Of a DNA stretch of 64,000 bases, positions 45,085 to 52,731 are shown piece by piece (position 1 is the first letter of the stretch; each line of letters starts with the position of its first letter). The translations under genes and the position numbers were made by a program. This DNA is from an uncultured Lachnospiraceae bacterium (GTDB lineage: Bacteria; Bacillota; Clostridia; Lachnospirales; Lachnospiraceae). The notes beneath the pieces were generated by a model, which saw nothing but the letters and a program-made list of their open reading frames with translations, made no database searches and had not been told where the DNA came from. The stretch covers positions 1 to 64,000 of the forward strand of contig CAJUJK010000020.1 in assembly GCA_910586705.1 (NCBI GenBank), read 5' to 3'.

Positions 45085-45237
45085 GTTACAATTCACACCT
45101 ACGCCAGATTTCGCATTAATTTACGATTATCCAGTGTGAATTGCAACGATGATGCACACAAAATGCCAAAAAACAGGCATTTTGGCGCTGGCTCCGACAC
45201 CATGCAGCAAGTGCATGGCGCGGGTGTGAAAAGTAAC
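45085..45237. repeat. dispersed inverted-repeat element, copy A
   Basis: 153 bases with terminal inverted repeats GTTAC-AA-TTCACACC and GGTGTGAA-AA-GTAAC, differing at two of 15 positions. It shares most of its length with copy B at 55998-56120 (for example CAATTTACGATTAT or its variant, GCCAGATTT and GCATTTTGGCG). A 35-base hairpin with a CCATGC/GCATGG stem is extra in this copy. It looks like a miniature transposable element; no transposase is present. Confidence 0.65.
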
Positions 45238-45275
45238 GGATTCTTCCGGAAAAAGAATCTGCAGACCCAGAAGTC

Positions 45276-45304
45276 TTGTCAAAAGGCTGATTGCTTCCTA
45301 TAAT
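45276..45304 (+). promoter_or_regulatory. sigma-A promoter of the acetyltransferase gene
   Basis: TTGTCA (45276-45281), 17 bases, TATAAT (45299-45304). It lies downstream of repeat copy A. Confidence 0.7.
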
Positions 45305-45379
45305 GAAATTAAGTATATTACATAGAATATAGAATCCTATGCTGCCTAAGAAAATTAGGAATTATGAGGAGATTACCGC

Positions 45380-45838
45380 ATGGAAATCATAGCTTATGAA
45401 ATGAAATACGAAAAAGATCCTATTGAAAAAAGTGATATTAAGTGTATTCCTTTTTCGCAAAAGTATTTTCAAGAATACATGAAAATATATAATGCCTGCT
45501 TTTATGAAATGCGAAAATCTCTTGATATCAAGCCCTATCATTTTTTGAGCGATTATGAACAAATCAGAGAAAAGAGCAAAGATATTTTCCTTCTTATAAG
45601 TGAGACGGAAATGATTGGTTCTGTCTCATGTTATGGAAGTGAAATAGATGATTTGATAGTCAACAGGAAATTTCAACATAAAGGATATGGAAAGCAGCTT
45701 TTATTGTGGGGAATGAATTATATCCGCCAATGTAGTAATGAGCCTATTTCGTTACATGTTGCAAAATGGAATGAAAAAGCTGTCATGCTGTACGAAAAAG
45801 TTGGATTTGTGATTACCAATACAGAAAGGGTACGTTAG
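45380..45838 (+). CDS. GNAT family N-acetyltransferase
   Basis: 152 residues. The acetyl-CoA motif is clear: DDLIVNRKFQHKGYGKQLL at about 92-110, followed by the conserved AVMLYEKVGF near the end. Target unknown. GAGGAG lies 8 bases before the ATG. AT-rich composition compared with its neighbours suggests transfer. Confidence 0.85.
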   Translation: MEIIAYEMKYEKDPIEKSDIKCIPFSQKYFQEYMKIYNACFYEMRKSLDIKPYHFLSDYEQIREKSKDIFLLISETEMIGSVSCYGSEIDDLIVNRKFQHKGYGKQLLLWGMNYIRQCSNEPISLHVAKWNEKAVMLYEKVGFVITNTERVR

Positions 45839-45940
45839 GTTTCCCCTGTCAATACCATCGGCGTGTGGTCGCTACGAAATTTACCACCTCGGCTAACTAT
45901 TCGGGCAAAGCCATATTAATATATGCACATTATAAATCTC

Positions 45941-46123
45941 TTATTCCTTTTTGTAAAGAGGCTCGTTATTCCTCAACCGTTGTGCAAATCTTTTATAAAA
46001 GTCTTGCCCCCGACGTTGTATTATATGCGCAATTCTCTCGTCCGTAATGATCACTTCATCCGTCACTATATCTTCAGTAACGCACTTATAAATATTCTTG
46101 TCTATTTTCCCTATCGTATGCAA
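45941..46123 (-). pseudogene. N-terminal fragment of a PBECR-like nuclease-domain protein
   Basis: 60 codons from a TTG after AAAAGGG. The reading IGKIDKNIYKCVTEDIVTDE followed by VIITDERIAHI is, from memory, the start of phage-associated PBECR-type nuclease domains, normally followed by a His and Asn-rich core. Here the sequence diverges after about residue 40 and stops, so only the first third remains. Confidence 0.4.
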
Positions 46124-46216
46124 CTTCTATACCCTTTTCTTCTTTTGCTGCACTAAGTGTATCATCTTCTTTGGTATTTTAGCAAGTGCTCTGCCATATA
46201 GGCAGGCACAAACATG

Positions 46217-46247
46217 AAAAAAGACTATAACTTTCACAGTCATAGCC
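46217..46247 (-). terminator. intrinsic terminator of the sigma/anti-sigma operon
   Basis: Minus strand: GGCTATGACT pairs with AGTTATAGTC (two G-T pairs), loop GTGAA, then T6. Confidence 0.82.
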
Positions 46248-46287
46248 TTTCTCTCAAAAATCGTTCTATCATTGTCTGTCAGCCGTC

Positions 46288-47259
46288 TCAGATTTCCTTC
46301 GCCTTACCAACAATCCCCCGTACCGCTAACGCAAGCCCCACAACACAGCACCCGATCAGCGCAAGCCATCTGATATTGCCGTCAACCGTATCCACATTCC
46401 ATATCAAAGGCTGGAACGCGGGAAGGGAACGCTCGACCCCGATCCACCTGTTGACCAGATAGTTGGCAAAGAACCCATAAACCCCGGTCAGCGTCGTGCA
46501 TATACCGGCTTTCAAAAATCCGTTGCAGTTTACATAACGTATCAACAGGAACACAAACCATGCAAGCAGCAGGCACGGAAAGGATATCTTCGGCGCAAGC
46601 TGCCCAAACTCCGGGGATTTCACATACACCCCGATCGCGGACATCATCAGTATATATAGGAACGTATCGACAGCCATCACCGTAAGACCCTTGTAGTCGC
46701 CAAGCAGCGACTTGAGCGGCTGCGCATATACCGCGAACGGCAGAAAGCAGACCGAGAGCCCGAACAAAACCGTCGCCGAAACGAGGAAAAACCATGTTCC
46801 GCGGGTGTAAATGCAGATCACGCCAAACAGCAGAAACAGGCTCGCCGTGAATGTCCCCATCGTCCAGAGCAGCTTATGGTCCGGCATCATCAGCGGCACA
46901 ATGCTAAGTGACGCCGCCACAAGCAATGCAGCCAGCACGATAAAAAACCAGTCCAGCGCCGCGCCGGTCGCCAGATTTACAATCAGACAGACCAGCACCG
47001 GAATCATAAAAATACCGGCAATCGCCGCGCCGATCACGGCGGACTTCCTCTTAAAAAGTTTTGCCTGCCTGTGAAGCACGTCCACAGCCTCTGTCTCCAG
47101 ACTGTTCTCCATCTCCTCGCTCCTCATCTGCCGCAAAAGGGCGGAACAATCTGTACAGTCCGTCAGATGTTCCTCCACAAGCCCCCTGCTCTCCTCACTA
47201 CAGATCTGATCCGCATAAAGGGGAAGTAAATCCTTTACCACATTACAATTCAGTTTCAT
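46288..47259 (-). CDS. anti-sigma factor-like membrane protein with zinc-finger head
   Basis: 323 residues. The N-terminus is a putative zinc-finger (zf-HC2-like): CNVVKDLLPLYADQICSEES, then HLTDCTDC. After a helical linker come about eight membrane helices. Such proteins sequester ECF sigma factors until a signal acts. The ATG overlaps the sigma gene by 17 bases, supporting a sigma/anti-sigma pair. Confidence 0.78.
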   Translation of the reverse strand: MKLNCNVVKDLLPLYADQICSEESRGLVEEHLTDCTDCSALLRQMRSEEMENSLETEAVDVLHRQAKLFKRKSAVIGAAIAGIFMIPVLVCLIVNLATGAALDWFFIVLAALLVAASLSIVPLMMPDHKLLWTMGTFTASLFLLFGVICIYTRGTWFFLVSATVLFGLSVCFLPFAVYAQPLKSLLGDYKGLTVMAVDTFLYILMMSAIGVYVKSPEFGQLAPKISFPCLLLAWFVFLLIRYVNCNGFLKAGICTTLTGVYGFFANYLVNRWIGVERSLPAFQPLIWNVDTVDGNIRWLALIGCCVVGLALAVRGIVGKAKEI

Positions 47260-47746
47260 GAATCCCCATCCTTTCCATAAGCTTACATTTGGCACGGTGG
47301 TATGTAACCCTCGCCCAGCTCTCCGTCCTGCCGCAGATACCGCTGATTTCCCGGAAAGACATCTCTCCGAAAATCCGCAGCTCAAACACCTTGCGGTAAG
47401 GCTCTTCCAGTTCCTGTAACGTCTGATGAATCTGACAGGACGTGTCCTTGTCTTCCACTTCCCGCGCAATATCAATACCGCTGTCGGCATCCGCATCAGG
47501 CAGCATAGGTGCGGCACGCTTTGCCTGCCGCCGCATTTCATCGACAAAAAGATTTCTGGCAATGGAACAGAGCCATGTCACCGCGTTTGCTTCCCCACGA
47601 AACGAAGCGTTTGTGGTAAACGCCTTATAAAACGTCTCCTGCGTGATTTCTTCCGCCATGTGCGTCTTTCCCGCAAGCGCCATCACATAGGAATACACCC
47701 GCATATAGTACGTCTGATACAACTTTTCAAACGCCTCTTTCTCCAT
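47243..47746 (-). CDS. ECF-type RNA polymerase sigma factor
   Basis: 167 residues. Region 2: FEKLYQTYYMRVYSYV, then EEITQETFYKAF. Region 4: PYRKVFELRIFGEMSFREIS followed by RVTYHRAKCKL. GAGGTGATGGCAG precedes the ATG. A TGTAAC-N16-CGTC promoter stands just upstream, implying autoregulation. The stress signal is unknown; it is probably controlled by the overlapping anti-sigma gene. Confidence 0.9.
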   Translation of the reverse strand: MEKEAFEKLYQTYYMRVYSYVMALAGKTHMAEEITQETFYKAFTTNASFRGEANAVTWLCSIARNLFVDEMRRQAKRAAPMLPDADADSGIDIAREVEDKDTSCQIHQTLQELEEPYRKVFELRIFGEMSFREISGICGRTESWARVTYHRAKCKLMERMGIHETEL

Positions 47747-47782
47747 CTGCCATCACCTCTTTTTCCGTGCTTTCATGGGTTA

Positions 47783-47808
47783 GACGGATTCATTTCTATT
47801 TTGTTACA
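47783..47808 (-). promoter_or_regulatory. ECF-type promoter of the sigma gene
   Basis: Minus strand TGTAAC (47803-47808), 16 bases, CGTC (47783-47786), about 30 bases before the start codon. It fits the AAC/CGTC pattern of ECF sigma promoters. Confidence 0.6.
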
Positions 47809-47845
47809 ACAATTCTGCAAATTTTTTTGTACGTGATACATGCCA

Positions 47846-48250
47846 TTAATGACCGAGCGCATTTTCAACCGCTTTCTTGATGACAGTGCTGGAATTGGTT
47901 GCGCCCGACACCGCGTCCACATCTATTTTCTGCTCCGCAAGCATGTCGCTGATAACCGCCTCCGCGGCTTTTCCCCGCTCCTGCTTATGTTCCAACATAA
48001 TAATGTCTGTCATCTCCCCGTTTCGCACCGTCACCTCCACTTTTGCATAGATAAAATTCACGTCATACTCCCCGACATAGACGCCGTCGGGAATCGCGGA
48101 CAAATCTACGCTTCCTATGACCGTTTCCTTTACCGCCTTTTTATAGTCCGCCACGCTTTTCAGATAGACAGCCGTACAGAGCAGACCAATCAAAAATAAG
48201 AAAATGGCGATACACATAATGACTCTTCTTTTCGTAAATTTTTCTCTCAT
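47846..48250 (-). CDS. FMN-binding domain protein with N-terminal membrane anchor
   Basis: 134 residues. One membrane helix (about 10-30) is followed by an extracytoplasmic FMN-binding domain with the covalent flavinylation motif SGATNSST near residue 115. Such proteins carry electrons outside the membrane. GGAGGTAGTG precedes the ATG. Cotranscribed with the damaged TetR gene. Confidence 0.82.
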   Translation of the reverse strand: MREKFTKRRVIMCIAIFLFLIGLLCTAVYLKSVADYKKAVKETVIGSVDLSAIPDGVYVGEYDVNFIYAKVEVTVRNGEMTDIIMLEHKQERGKAAEAVISDMLAEQKIDVDAVSGATNSSTVIKKAVENALGH

Positions 48251-48292
48251 CACTACCTCCGCAATTCCGCTTCGCGGAGAAACTTTTCTCCC

Positions 48293-48826
48293 CTATTTTG
48301 CCGCGATCGAGCGGTACAGCATGGAAAATCCATATTCCAAAAACTGCCCTTTTGACAAGCCCATCGCTTTCTCAATATATGCTTCTTTGTTTGCGGCAAG
48401 CTGTATCATTCCGGACAACATGCCCCAAAAGTTAAATATGGCAGGCATGATTTCCAAATCGTCCCGCAGCTCCCCGTTTTCCATGCCTGCTGTCAGAAAA
48501 TCCCGGAGCTTTTCATTGATTTCTTCCCCGACCAGATACGTCTCCTTTTCCTCCGGCAGATAATCCCGGTTTTCAAAATCAATATTAATCTTACTGAGCA
48601 CCATATCGAAATAAAACGGAAACTCTTCCTGATACCGCACCAGTCCACGGCAAATCAGCTCGTATCTGCCCTTCGTGCTTTCCTGTTTCGCCAAAGCGGA
48701 AGCTATGTAATCATACAGCTTTTTCATACTGCCCAATACTAAAATGCCGACGATTTCCTCCTTGTTCTCGAAATATACATACAGCGTCGCCTTGCTGTAC
48801 CCGGAGGTCAAAGCGAAATGGGGCAT
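48293..48826 (-). pseudogene. TetR-family regulator lacking its N-terminal half of the helix-turn-helix
   Basis: 177 codons remain. The frame enters in the recognition part of the DNA-binding domain (SGYSKATLYVYFENKEEIV) and continues as a full ligand-binding domain. The usual first helices (about 30 residues before GYSKA) are missing and replaced by MPHFALTS, which is encoded by sequence that on the other strand belongs to the TipAS fragment. The start codon is therefore accidental and DNA binding is probably lost. It precedes the FMN-binding gene. Confidence 0.75.
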
Positions 48827-48991
48827 ACCGAAAACTACTATGCATGTACCAATGAAATCCTTAGCGGATTGGGGGAAATGTATGTGTGCGATGAACGCTT
48901 TCAGAAAAATATTGACAGAGCGTGCGGAGCAGGAACCGCCGACTTTGCCAGACAGGCTATTGCCATGTATTGCGGGAAAGAGAATGTGTAA
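48818..48991 (+). pseudogene. 3' fragment of a MerR/TipAS-type regulator
   Basis: 57 codons on the plus strand read GHTENYYACTNEILSGLGEM and YVCDERFQKNID, then a stop, which is the C-terminal end of TipAS antibiotic-recognition domains. No MerR DNA-binding part is left upstream; instead the TetR fragment begins on the other strand. The two appear to be remnants of divergent regulator genes that lost both 5' ends in one deletion. Confidence 0.65.
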
Positions 48992-48999
48992 TAAGGTCA

Positions 49000-49064
49000 G
49001 GGCAGCACGAAAATGCCGCCCTGACCATACCCCCTATGTTTCCCATCATCTCTCCACAAGATGT
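49000..49064. repeat. direct repeat left of the PIN module (copy 1)
   Basis: 65 bases, alike at about 58 positions to copy 2 at 49846-49909. It contains a hairpin CAGGGCGGCA/TGCTGCCCTG, a spacer, and the last codons (HLVER) of the neighbouring gene. It behaves as the 3' end plus terminator of each gene it follows. Confidence 0.7.
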
Positions 49065-49234
49065 TTCCTTTTTTTCAATATCTCCAGAAGTTCTGCCGCT
49101 CCAGCCCTAGTGTCTGCTACAATCTCCGCCGGTGTCATGTGTTCGTATCTCACCGCATTATACGTGCGTATTTTTCTAATATCATCCAAATCAAAACGCT
49201 CACTGATTTCCGGTTCTTTTATCATCACTGCCAT
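49046..49234 (-). CDS. small protein downstream of a PIN toxin, possible antitoxin
   Basis: 62 residues. A helical protein with ERFDLDDIRKIRTYNAVRYE and HMTPAEIVADTR. It overlaps the PIN gene by 35 bases. In PIN modules the partner is normally an antitoxin; here the order is toxin then partner and the protein has no recognised DNA-binding fold. Its last residues (KHLVER) come from the repeated 3' sequence. Confidence 0.55.
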   Translation of the reverse strand: MAVMIKEPEISERFDLDDIRKIRTYNAVRYEHMTPAEIVADTRAGAAELLEILKKRKHLVER

Positions 49235-49715
49235 AATCCTCTTCCTCCTCTTCCAATAATGCTGCCGGTGGATATATCATCAAATCTTTGTATCCCTCAT
49301 ATGTGGTAATGGCTTTTATTCCCCGAATCGTCTTTACATTAACGATATGTTTGAAATTCCACGATATGATAAAATCACATCCTGCAAGAATTGCCGCCGC
49401 TATATGTCGACAGTCATCATAATTTTTTCTTTTTAAAAATCCGAAGTCGATAAATTTCTCAGCTAATTCCACAGTACTTTCGTCTGTCTCAATTATAGTA
49501 TACTCTATCTGGTCTAAATAAGCCAATAGTGTTTCACGTTTCTCCATGCCACACTTATTAATTTCATAAACTACAACGTCAGAAATGTAGATTTCATATT
49601 TTCCCTTTCTAAAAAAATCCCATACTTCCTGCGTCTCTTTCATCTGTTCCGGCGAATCCTGCTGATCGAGATAACTAATTACTGATGTATCCAGATATAT
49701 CTTCAACTTATTCAT
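49200..49715 (-). CDS. PIN domain protein, VapC-like toxin
   Basis: 171 residues. PIN nuclease features: IYLDTSVISYLD at the N-terminus (first Asp), a middle YEINKC (Glu), then the acidic segment NYDDCRHIAAAILAGCDFII and SWNFKHIVN. VapC proteins cleave tRNA or rRNA. The C-terminal tail (EEEEEDYGSDDKR) is acidic and overlaps the partner gene. Lower GC than surrounding core genes; flanked by direct repeats. Confidence 0.82.
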   Translation of the reverse strand: MNKLKIYLDTSVISYLDQQDSPEQMKETQEVWDFFRKGKYEIYISDVVVYEINKCGMEKRETLLAYLDQIEYTIIETDESTVELAEKFIDFGFLKRKNYDDCRHIAAAILAGCDFIISWNFKHIVNVKTIRGIKAITTYEGYKDLMIYPPAALLEEEEEDYGSDDKRTGNQ

Positions 49716-49845
49716 TTTGCTTCTCTTCCCCCCTTCATTTCTTATTAATCATTTTAACATATTTCTCTCCAAATCACACTTCTTCTACTAAGCTTTTCAT
49801 GCTCAATTTAAATCAGAATATTATGCTTGACCGCTATCCCAAACC

Positions 49846-49909
49846 GGGCGGCACGAAATGCCGCCCGGATCATACTCCCTATGTTCCCCATCATCTCTCC
49901 ACCAGATGT
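49846..49909. repeat. direct repeat right of the PIN module (copy 2) and ribU terminator
   Basis: 64 bases matching copy 1. Its hairpin CCGGGCGGCA/TGCCGCCCGG with loop CGAAA is followed on the minus strand by TTTGGG and probably ends ribU transcription. The repeat includes the codons for the last ribU residues (HLVER). Confidence 0.7.
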
Positions 49910-50436
49910 AACCGCCGCAGAGTCGTTACCACCGGCTTATAAATCAGAAAGGTAATCCCCGCGTTCAACCCGCCCTTAAGGAGATTAAACGGCAGAAATG
50001 CCGTCAGCAGAAGCGCCTCCACCGCCTCCCGCGGATAGCCCATATAAACCGGGGCAGCCAGCCAGTTCCAAAGCATCATCACCGCAATCTGGCACGCCAC
50101 CCCGCAGGCAAGAGCTGCCACAGCGCCGGACCGAGTGTGGCGCCTTTTGTAGAAAAATGCAGCCGTACACGCAAAGGAACAGCTTGAAATCATATTCATC
50201 ATGCACCCCCAGACGCCCGTACTGCTGATCGTAACCATTTCCACGACCGAGACGATCACCGCCATCGCCAGTGAAGTGAGCGGTCCGAAGATCAGACCGC
50301 CGATCACGATCACCACGTCTTTCGGGTCGTACTTTAGAAAAAGTACAACGGGAATGCGCCCGACCGCCACCGCTATGTACGCGAGCGCGCACAGCATCCC
50401 TACTGTTGTGAGTTTCTTTGTCCTGCTGTTTTTCAT
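49891..50436 (-). CDS. ribU: ECF transporter S component for riboflavin
   Basis: 181 residues with about five or six membrane helices. S-component features: GMLCALAYIAVAVGRIPVV, YDPKDVVIVIGGLIFGPLTS, and NLLKGGLNAGITFLIYKPV. An FMN riboswitch upstream shows that the substrate is riboflavin. It works with a shared energy-coupling module encoded elsewhere. Start at the ATG eight bases after AGGAGG. Confidence 0.9.
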   Translation of the reverse strand: MKNSRTKKLTTVGMLCALAYIAVAVGRIPVVLFLKYDPKDVVIVIGGLIFGPLTSLAMAVIVSVVEMVTISSTGVWGCMMNMISSCSFACTAAFFYKRRHTRSGAVAALACGVACQIAVMMLWNWLAAPVYMGYPREAVEALLLTAFLPFNLLKGGLNAGITFLIYKPVVTTLRRLHLVER

Positions 50437-50444
50437 TTGCAATT

Positions 50445-50510
50445 CCTCCTAAAATAGATTAACACCTGAAAGTACCGCTGCCTTTCAGGTGTTATTATTT
50501 TAGGTGTACT
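50445..50510 (-). promoter_or_regulatory. expression platform of the FMN riboswitch
   Basis: A long stem, AACACCTGAAAG/CTTTCAGGTGTT, is extended by CCTAAAATA pairing with TATTTTAGG, which covers part of the AGGAGG ribosome binding site (50445-50450). The stretch TACACCT in the outer arm is complementary to AGGTGTA at the aptamer edge, so ligand binding could switch translation. Confidence 0.55.
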
Positions 50511-50582
50511 GAAAATGCCATCAGAGCAGTTGGACGATAAAGAGTGCACAAATCATTGCCAGAGTTCTTCTGACAATCTCAA

Positions 50583-50705
50583 TACACCTTCTTTAATCCG
50601 GACTATACCGTCGGTTCCGGAATTTCACCGGACCCCGCGCTTTCGCGCCCGCGGACTGTCACCGCCGATCGGGAATTTCACCCTGCCCTGAAGACATTAC
50701 GACTA
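50583..50705 (-). promoter_or_regulatory. FMN riboswitch (RFN element)
   Basis: The conserved RFN sequence blocks are present on the minus strand: AGGGCAGGGTGAAATTCCC, ATCGGCGGT, AGTCCGC, GGTCCGGTGAAATTCCGG and ACCGACGGTATAGTCCGGAT. It binds FMN and turns off ribU. The aptamer is complete. Confidence 0.95.
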
Positions 50706-50721
50706 TTCAGTTGTTTGAAAG

Positions 50722-50750
50722 AGTATAGCATACGGAAAAAGCGGAGTCAA
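50722..50750 (-). promoter_or_regulatory. promoter of the ribU riboswitch transcript
   Basis: Minus strand: TTGACT (50745-50750), 17 bases, TATACT (50722-50727), just upstream of the aptamer. Confidence 0.75.
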
Positions 50751-50752
50751 GC

Positions 50753-51196
50753 TCAGCTGTTAAACGCCGTAATATTCGCCTCGTTCAACGTGAAATCATA
50801 ATAATTTAAATCCTCCCGCTTCGTCCAGCCGATCTGTTTCCAGAATGCGTTTCCGATATCGTTTTTCGTAAAAGCGATCAAAGACACTTTATTGATGTTT
50901 TCCGCCTTTAACGCCTCCATACAAAATACCACCATCGCTTTCCCGATGCCGCGCATCCGCCAGTCCTGTGCCACACACACATGGTAAAGGCATCCCCTTC
51001 TGCCGTCGTGCCCGCAGAGGATCGCGCCCACAATCCTGCCCTCCTCCACCGCCACCACACTGGTGTCCGGGTTCCTCTTCAGGAAACGTGCCACGCCCTC
51101 TCTGGAATCGTCCAGACTTCTTATGGCAAATCCCTTAATCGACATCCAGAGCGCTTTCACGCCGTCATAATCTTCTATCGTCATTTTTCGTATCAT
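50753..51196 (-). CDS. GNAT family N-acetyltransferase
   Basis: 147 residues. Typical GNAT: MTIEDYDGVKALW at the N-terminus, the acetyl-CoA motif VCVAQDWRMRGIGKAMV at about 91-107, and NAFWKQIGW near the end. Substrate unknown. It is a single gene upstream of the ribU unit on the same strand. Confidence 0.88.
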   Translation of the reverse strand: MIRKMTIEDYDGVKALWMSIKGFAIRSLDDSREGVARFLKRNPDTSVVAVEEGRIVGAILCGHDGRRGCLYHVCVAQDWRMRGIGKAMVVFCMEALKAENINKVSLIAFTKNDIGNAFWKQIGWTKREDLNYYDFTLNEANITAFNS

Positions 51197-51243
51197 AAGT
51201 ATTCTCCGTTTTTCTATATTATGTTAACCCATTTGGCGGATTT

Positions 51244-51438
51244 TCAGTCCAGCAGCCCATAGATCTGATATAGGGAAAGCATATTTTGAAGCGCGAGTTT
51301 TCTGCCCGTCATCTGCCTGTATGTCGCCGTCTTTGTTTTACCTTCCGCCTTCAGCGTTTCCATTTTTTCCGAAACAGTCCCGTATTCCTCCCGAACCGCC
51401 TGCAGCATTTTTTCAAATTTTTCCTCCCGCTCAGACAT
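51244..51438 (-). CDS. small helical protein of unknown function
   Basis: 64 residues, charged and helical (MSEREEKFEKMLQAVREEYG, then TYRQMTGRKLALQNMLSLYQ). No family recognised. The conserved-looking ending is IYGLLD. It is bracketed by four copies of the TTATGTWAAC motif within about 335 bases. Confidence 0.55.
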   Translation of the reverse strand: MSEREEKFEKMLQAVREEYGTVSEKMETLKAEGKTKTATYRQMTGRKLALQNMLSLYQIYGLLD

Positions 51439-51551
51439 CTTTTTCCCTCCGTCTCTTCTTCTGGCGCACGGTCATATATTATGTAAACTCGTTTTTTGCC
51501 AGCATTATGTTAACCATCTTCAACACATAAGTTGCTTTTGTGTTATGTAAA

Positions 51552-52139
51552 CTACTCGCCCACTAACTCCACCACCGTATACCCGTGCCCCACATAGGGC
51601 AGAAACTTTTCCAATATATCCTTCATCCGAAGCTTCAGACTCGACGTATTCACGCATGGATGGCAACCCACAAACGCATCCTGCAAAAGTTCCCTGTCGA
51701 TTAAAAGTCTTACCCTGTGTTCCTTGTCATTCATCAGCCCCATCACGCTCACAGACCCTGGCGTAATGTCCAGAAATTCTTCCATGTACGCCGCCTCCGC
51801 AAAGGAAAGCCTCGCCACGCCAAGCTGGGCGGAAAGTTCCTTCGTCTTAAACTTTTTTAACCCAGGCATCATCAGCAGATAGAAATCCGTCTTCTGCCTG
51901 TTACATAAAAAAAGATTTTTGCAGATGTGAATGCCCAGAGCCTCATCCACATCATGGCAGTCATCCACGGTCGCCGCCGCCTCATGGTCCACACGCTGAT
52001 AAGAGATTTCCAGCTTTTCAAGCAGCTCATATACTGCCATTTCTTTCAAAAGTCTCCCTTTGGGTGAGGGTTTTATGTCAACTGGCGTTCTTGACATCTC
52101 ACGCGCCTGCAAGCCCTCTTTCTCTTCCTGTCCGCTCAC
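51552..52139 (-). CDS. prolyl-tRNA editing protein (YbaK/ProX type)
   Basis: 195 residues from a GTG behind GGAGGAAAA; the YbaK core begins at about residue 34 (MAVYELLEKL). Conserved features are VDHEAAATVDDCHDVDEALG, the CKNLFLCNRQKTDFYLLMM strand, and GCHPCVNTSSLKL near the end. Such proteins remove wrong amino acids from tRNA-Pro. The first 33 residues are extra to the family. Confidence 0.88.
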   Translation of the reverse strand: MSGQEEKEGLQAREMSRTPVDIKPSPKGRLLKEMAVYELLEKLEISYQRVDHEAAATVDDCHDVDEALGIHICKNLFLCNRQKTDFYLLMMPGLKKFKTKELSAQLGVARLSFAEAAYMEEFLDITPGSVSVMGLMNDKEHRVRLLIDRELLQDAFVGCHPCVNTSSLKLRMKDILEKFLPYVGHGYTVVELVGE

Positions 52140-52216
52140 TTTTCCTCCATTCCGGAGTATTCACAAATTCTTGGTTGAATCAATTGTTCTTCAAAAATTT
52201 ATGTCGTCCTTTCCAC

Positions 52217-52720
52217 TCAATCCGTCTCATAATATAAACAGTCAGCCCACTCCTGAATGCCGATCATACCCATCCGCTCATCCGGCTTCACACCGTCCAG
52301 TTCCCGGTAAAAGTTTGCAATCTCCGTCCCAATCCGCGAAATCCGCCTGTGCATTTTCAGATTGCCGAATAAGGCAGGACCGCCATACTCATATATTTCT
52401 GCGCCCTCAAGCCAGAAAAACCGACAGCCGCGTTGCTTCTCCAAAAACGTCTTTGTCTCCTCTATCTTCTCATCCAGTTCTGCTTCCGGAATAAGCCCTT
52501 TTTGCTTCAATTCCTCCAGAAAGGCATAAAGCCGCTCCACGCCCTCCTCAAAATTACCCCGAAGCGCAATTTTGAAGGGACTCCCGAATATACTTGACCT
52601 TACCCTTTTGGTTTTACAGCTCATCAGAATTTTATAGGCAATGGGAATATCATAATTGTATTCCGAAATCGCCACAAACGCTTCGTCTTTTTTCGCATAC
52701 AAATAAGCTCTGTTTGCCAA
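52217..52720 (-). CDS. conserved protein of unknown function
   Basis: 167 residues from a TTG after GGAGGAGAAGAT. Segments ISEYNYDIPIAYKILMSCKT and KIALRGNFEEGVERLYAFLE suggest a helical domain seen in bacterial hypothetical proteins. No catalytic motif. The start overlaps the stop of the deaminase gene by a few bases of ribosome binding site, implying coupling. Confidence 0.6.
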   Translation of the reverse strand: MANRAYLYAKKDEAFVAISEYNYDIPIAYKILMSCKTKRVRSSIFGSPFKIALRGNFEEGVERLYAFLEELKQKGLIPEAELDEKIEETKTFLEKQRGCRFFWLEGAEIYEYGGPALFGNLKMHRRISRIGTEIANFYRELDGVKPDERMGMIGIQEWADCLYYETD

Positions 52721-52731
52721 ATCTTCTCCTC

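Noticed and set aside
45865..46047. Plus-strand 60-codon frame after the acetyltransferase
   Set aside because: No ribosome binding site or family features; it lies opposite the PBECR-like fragment.
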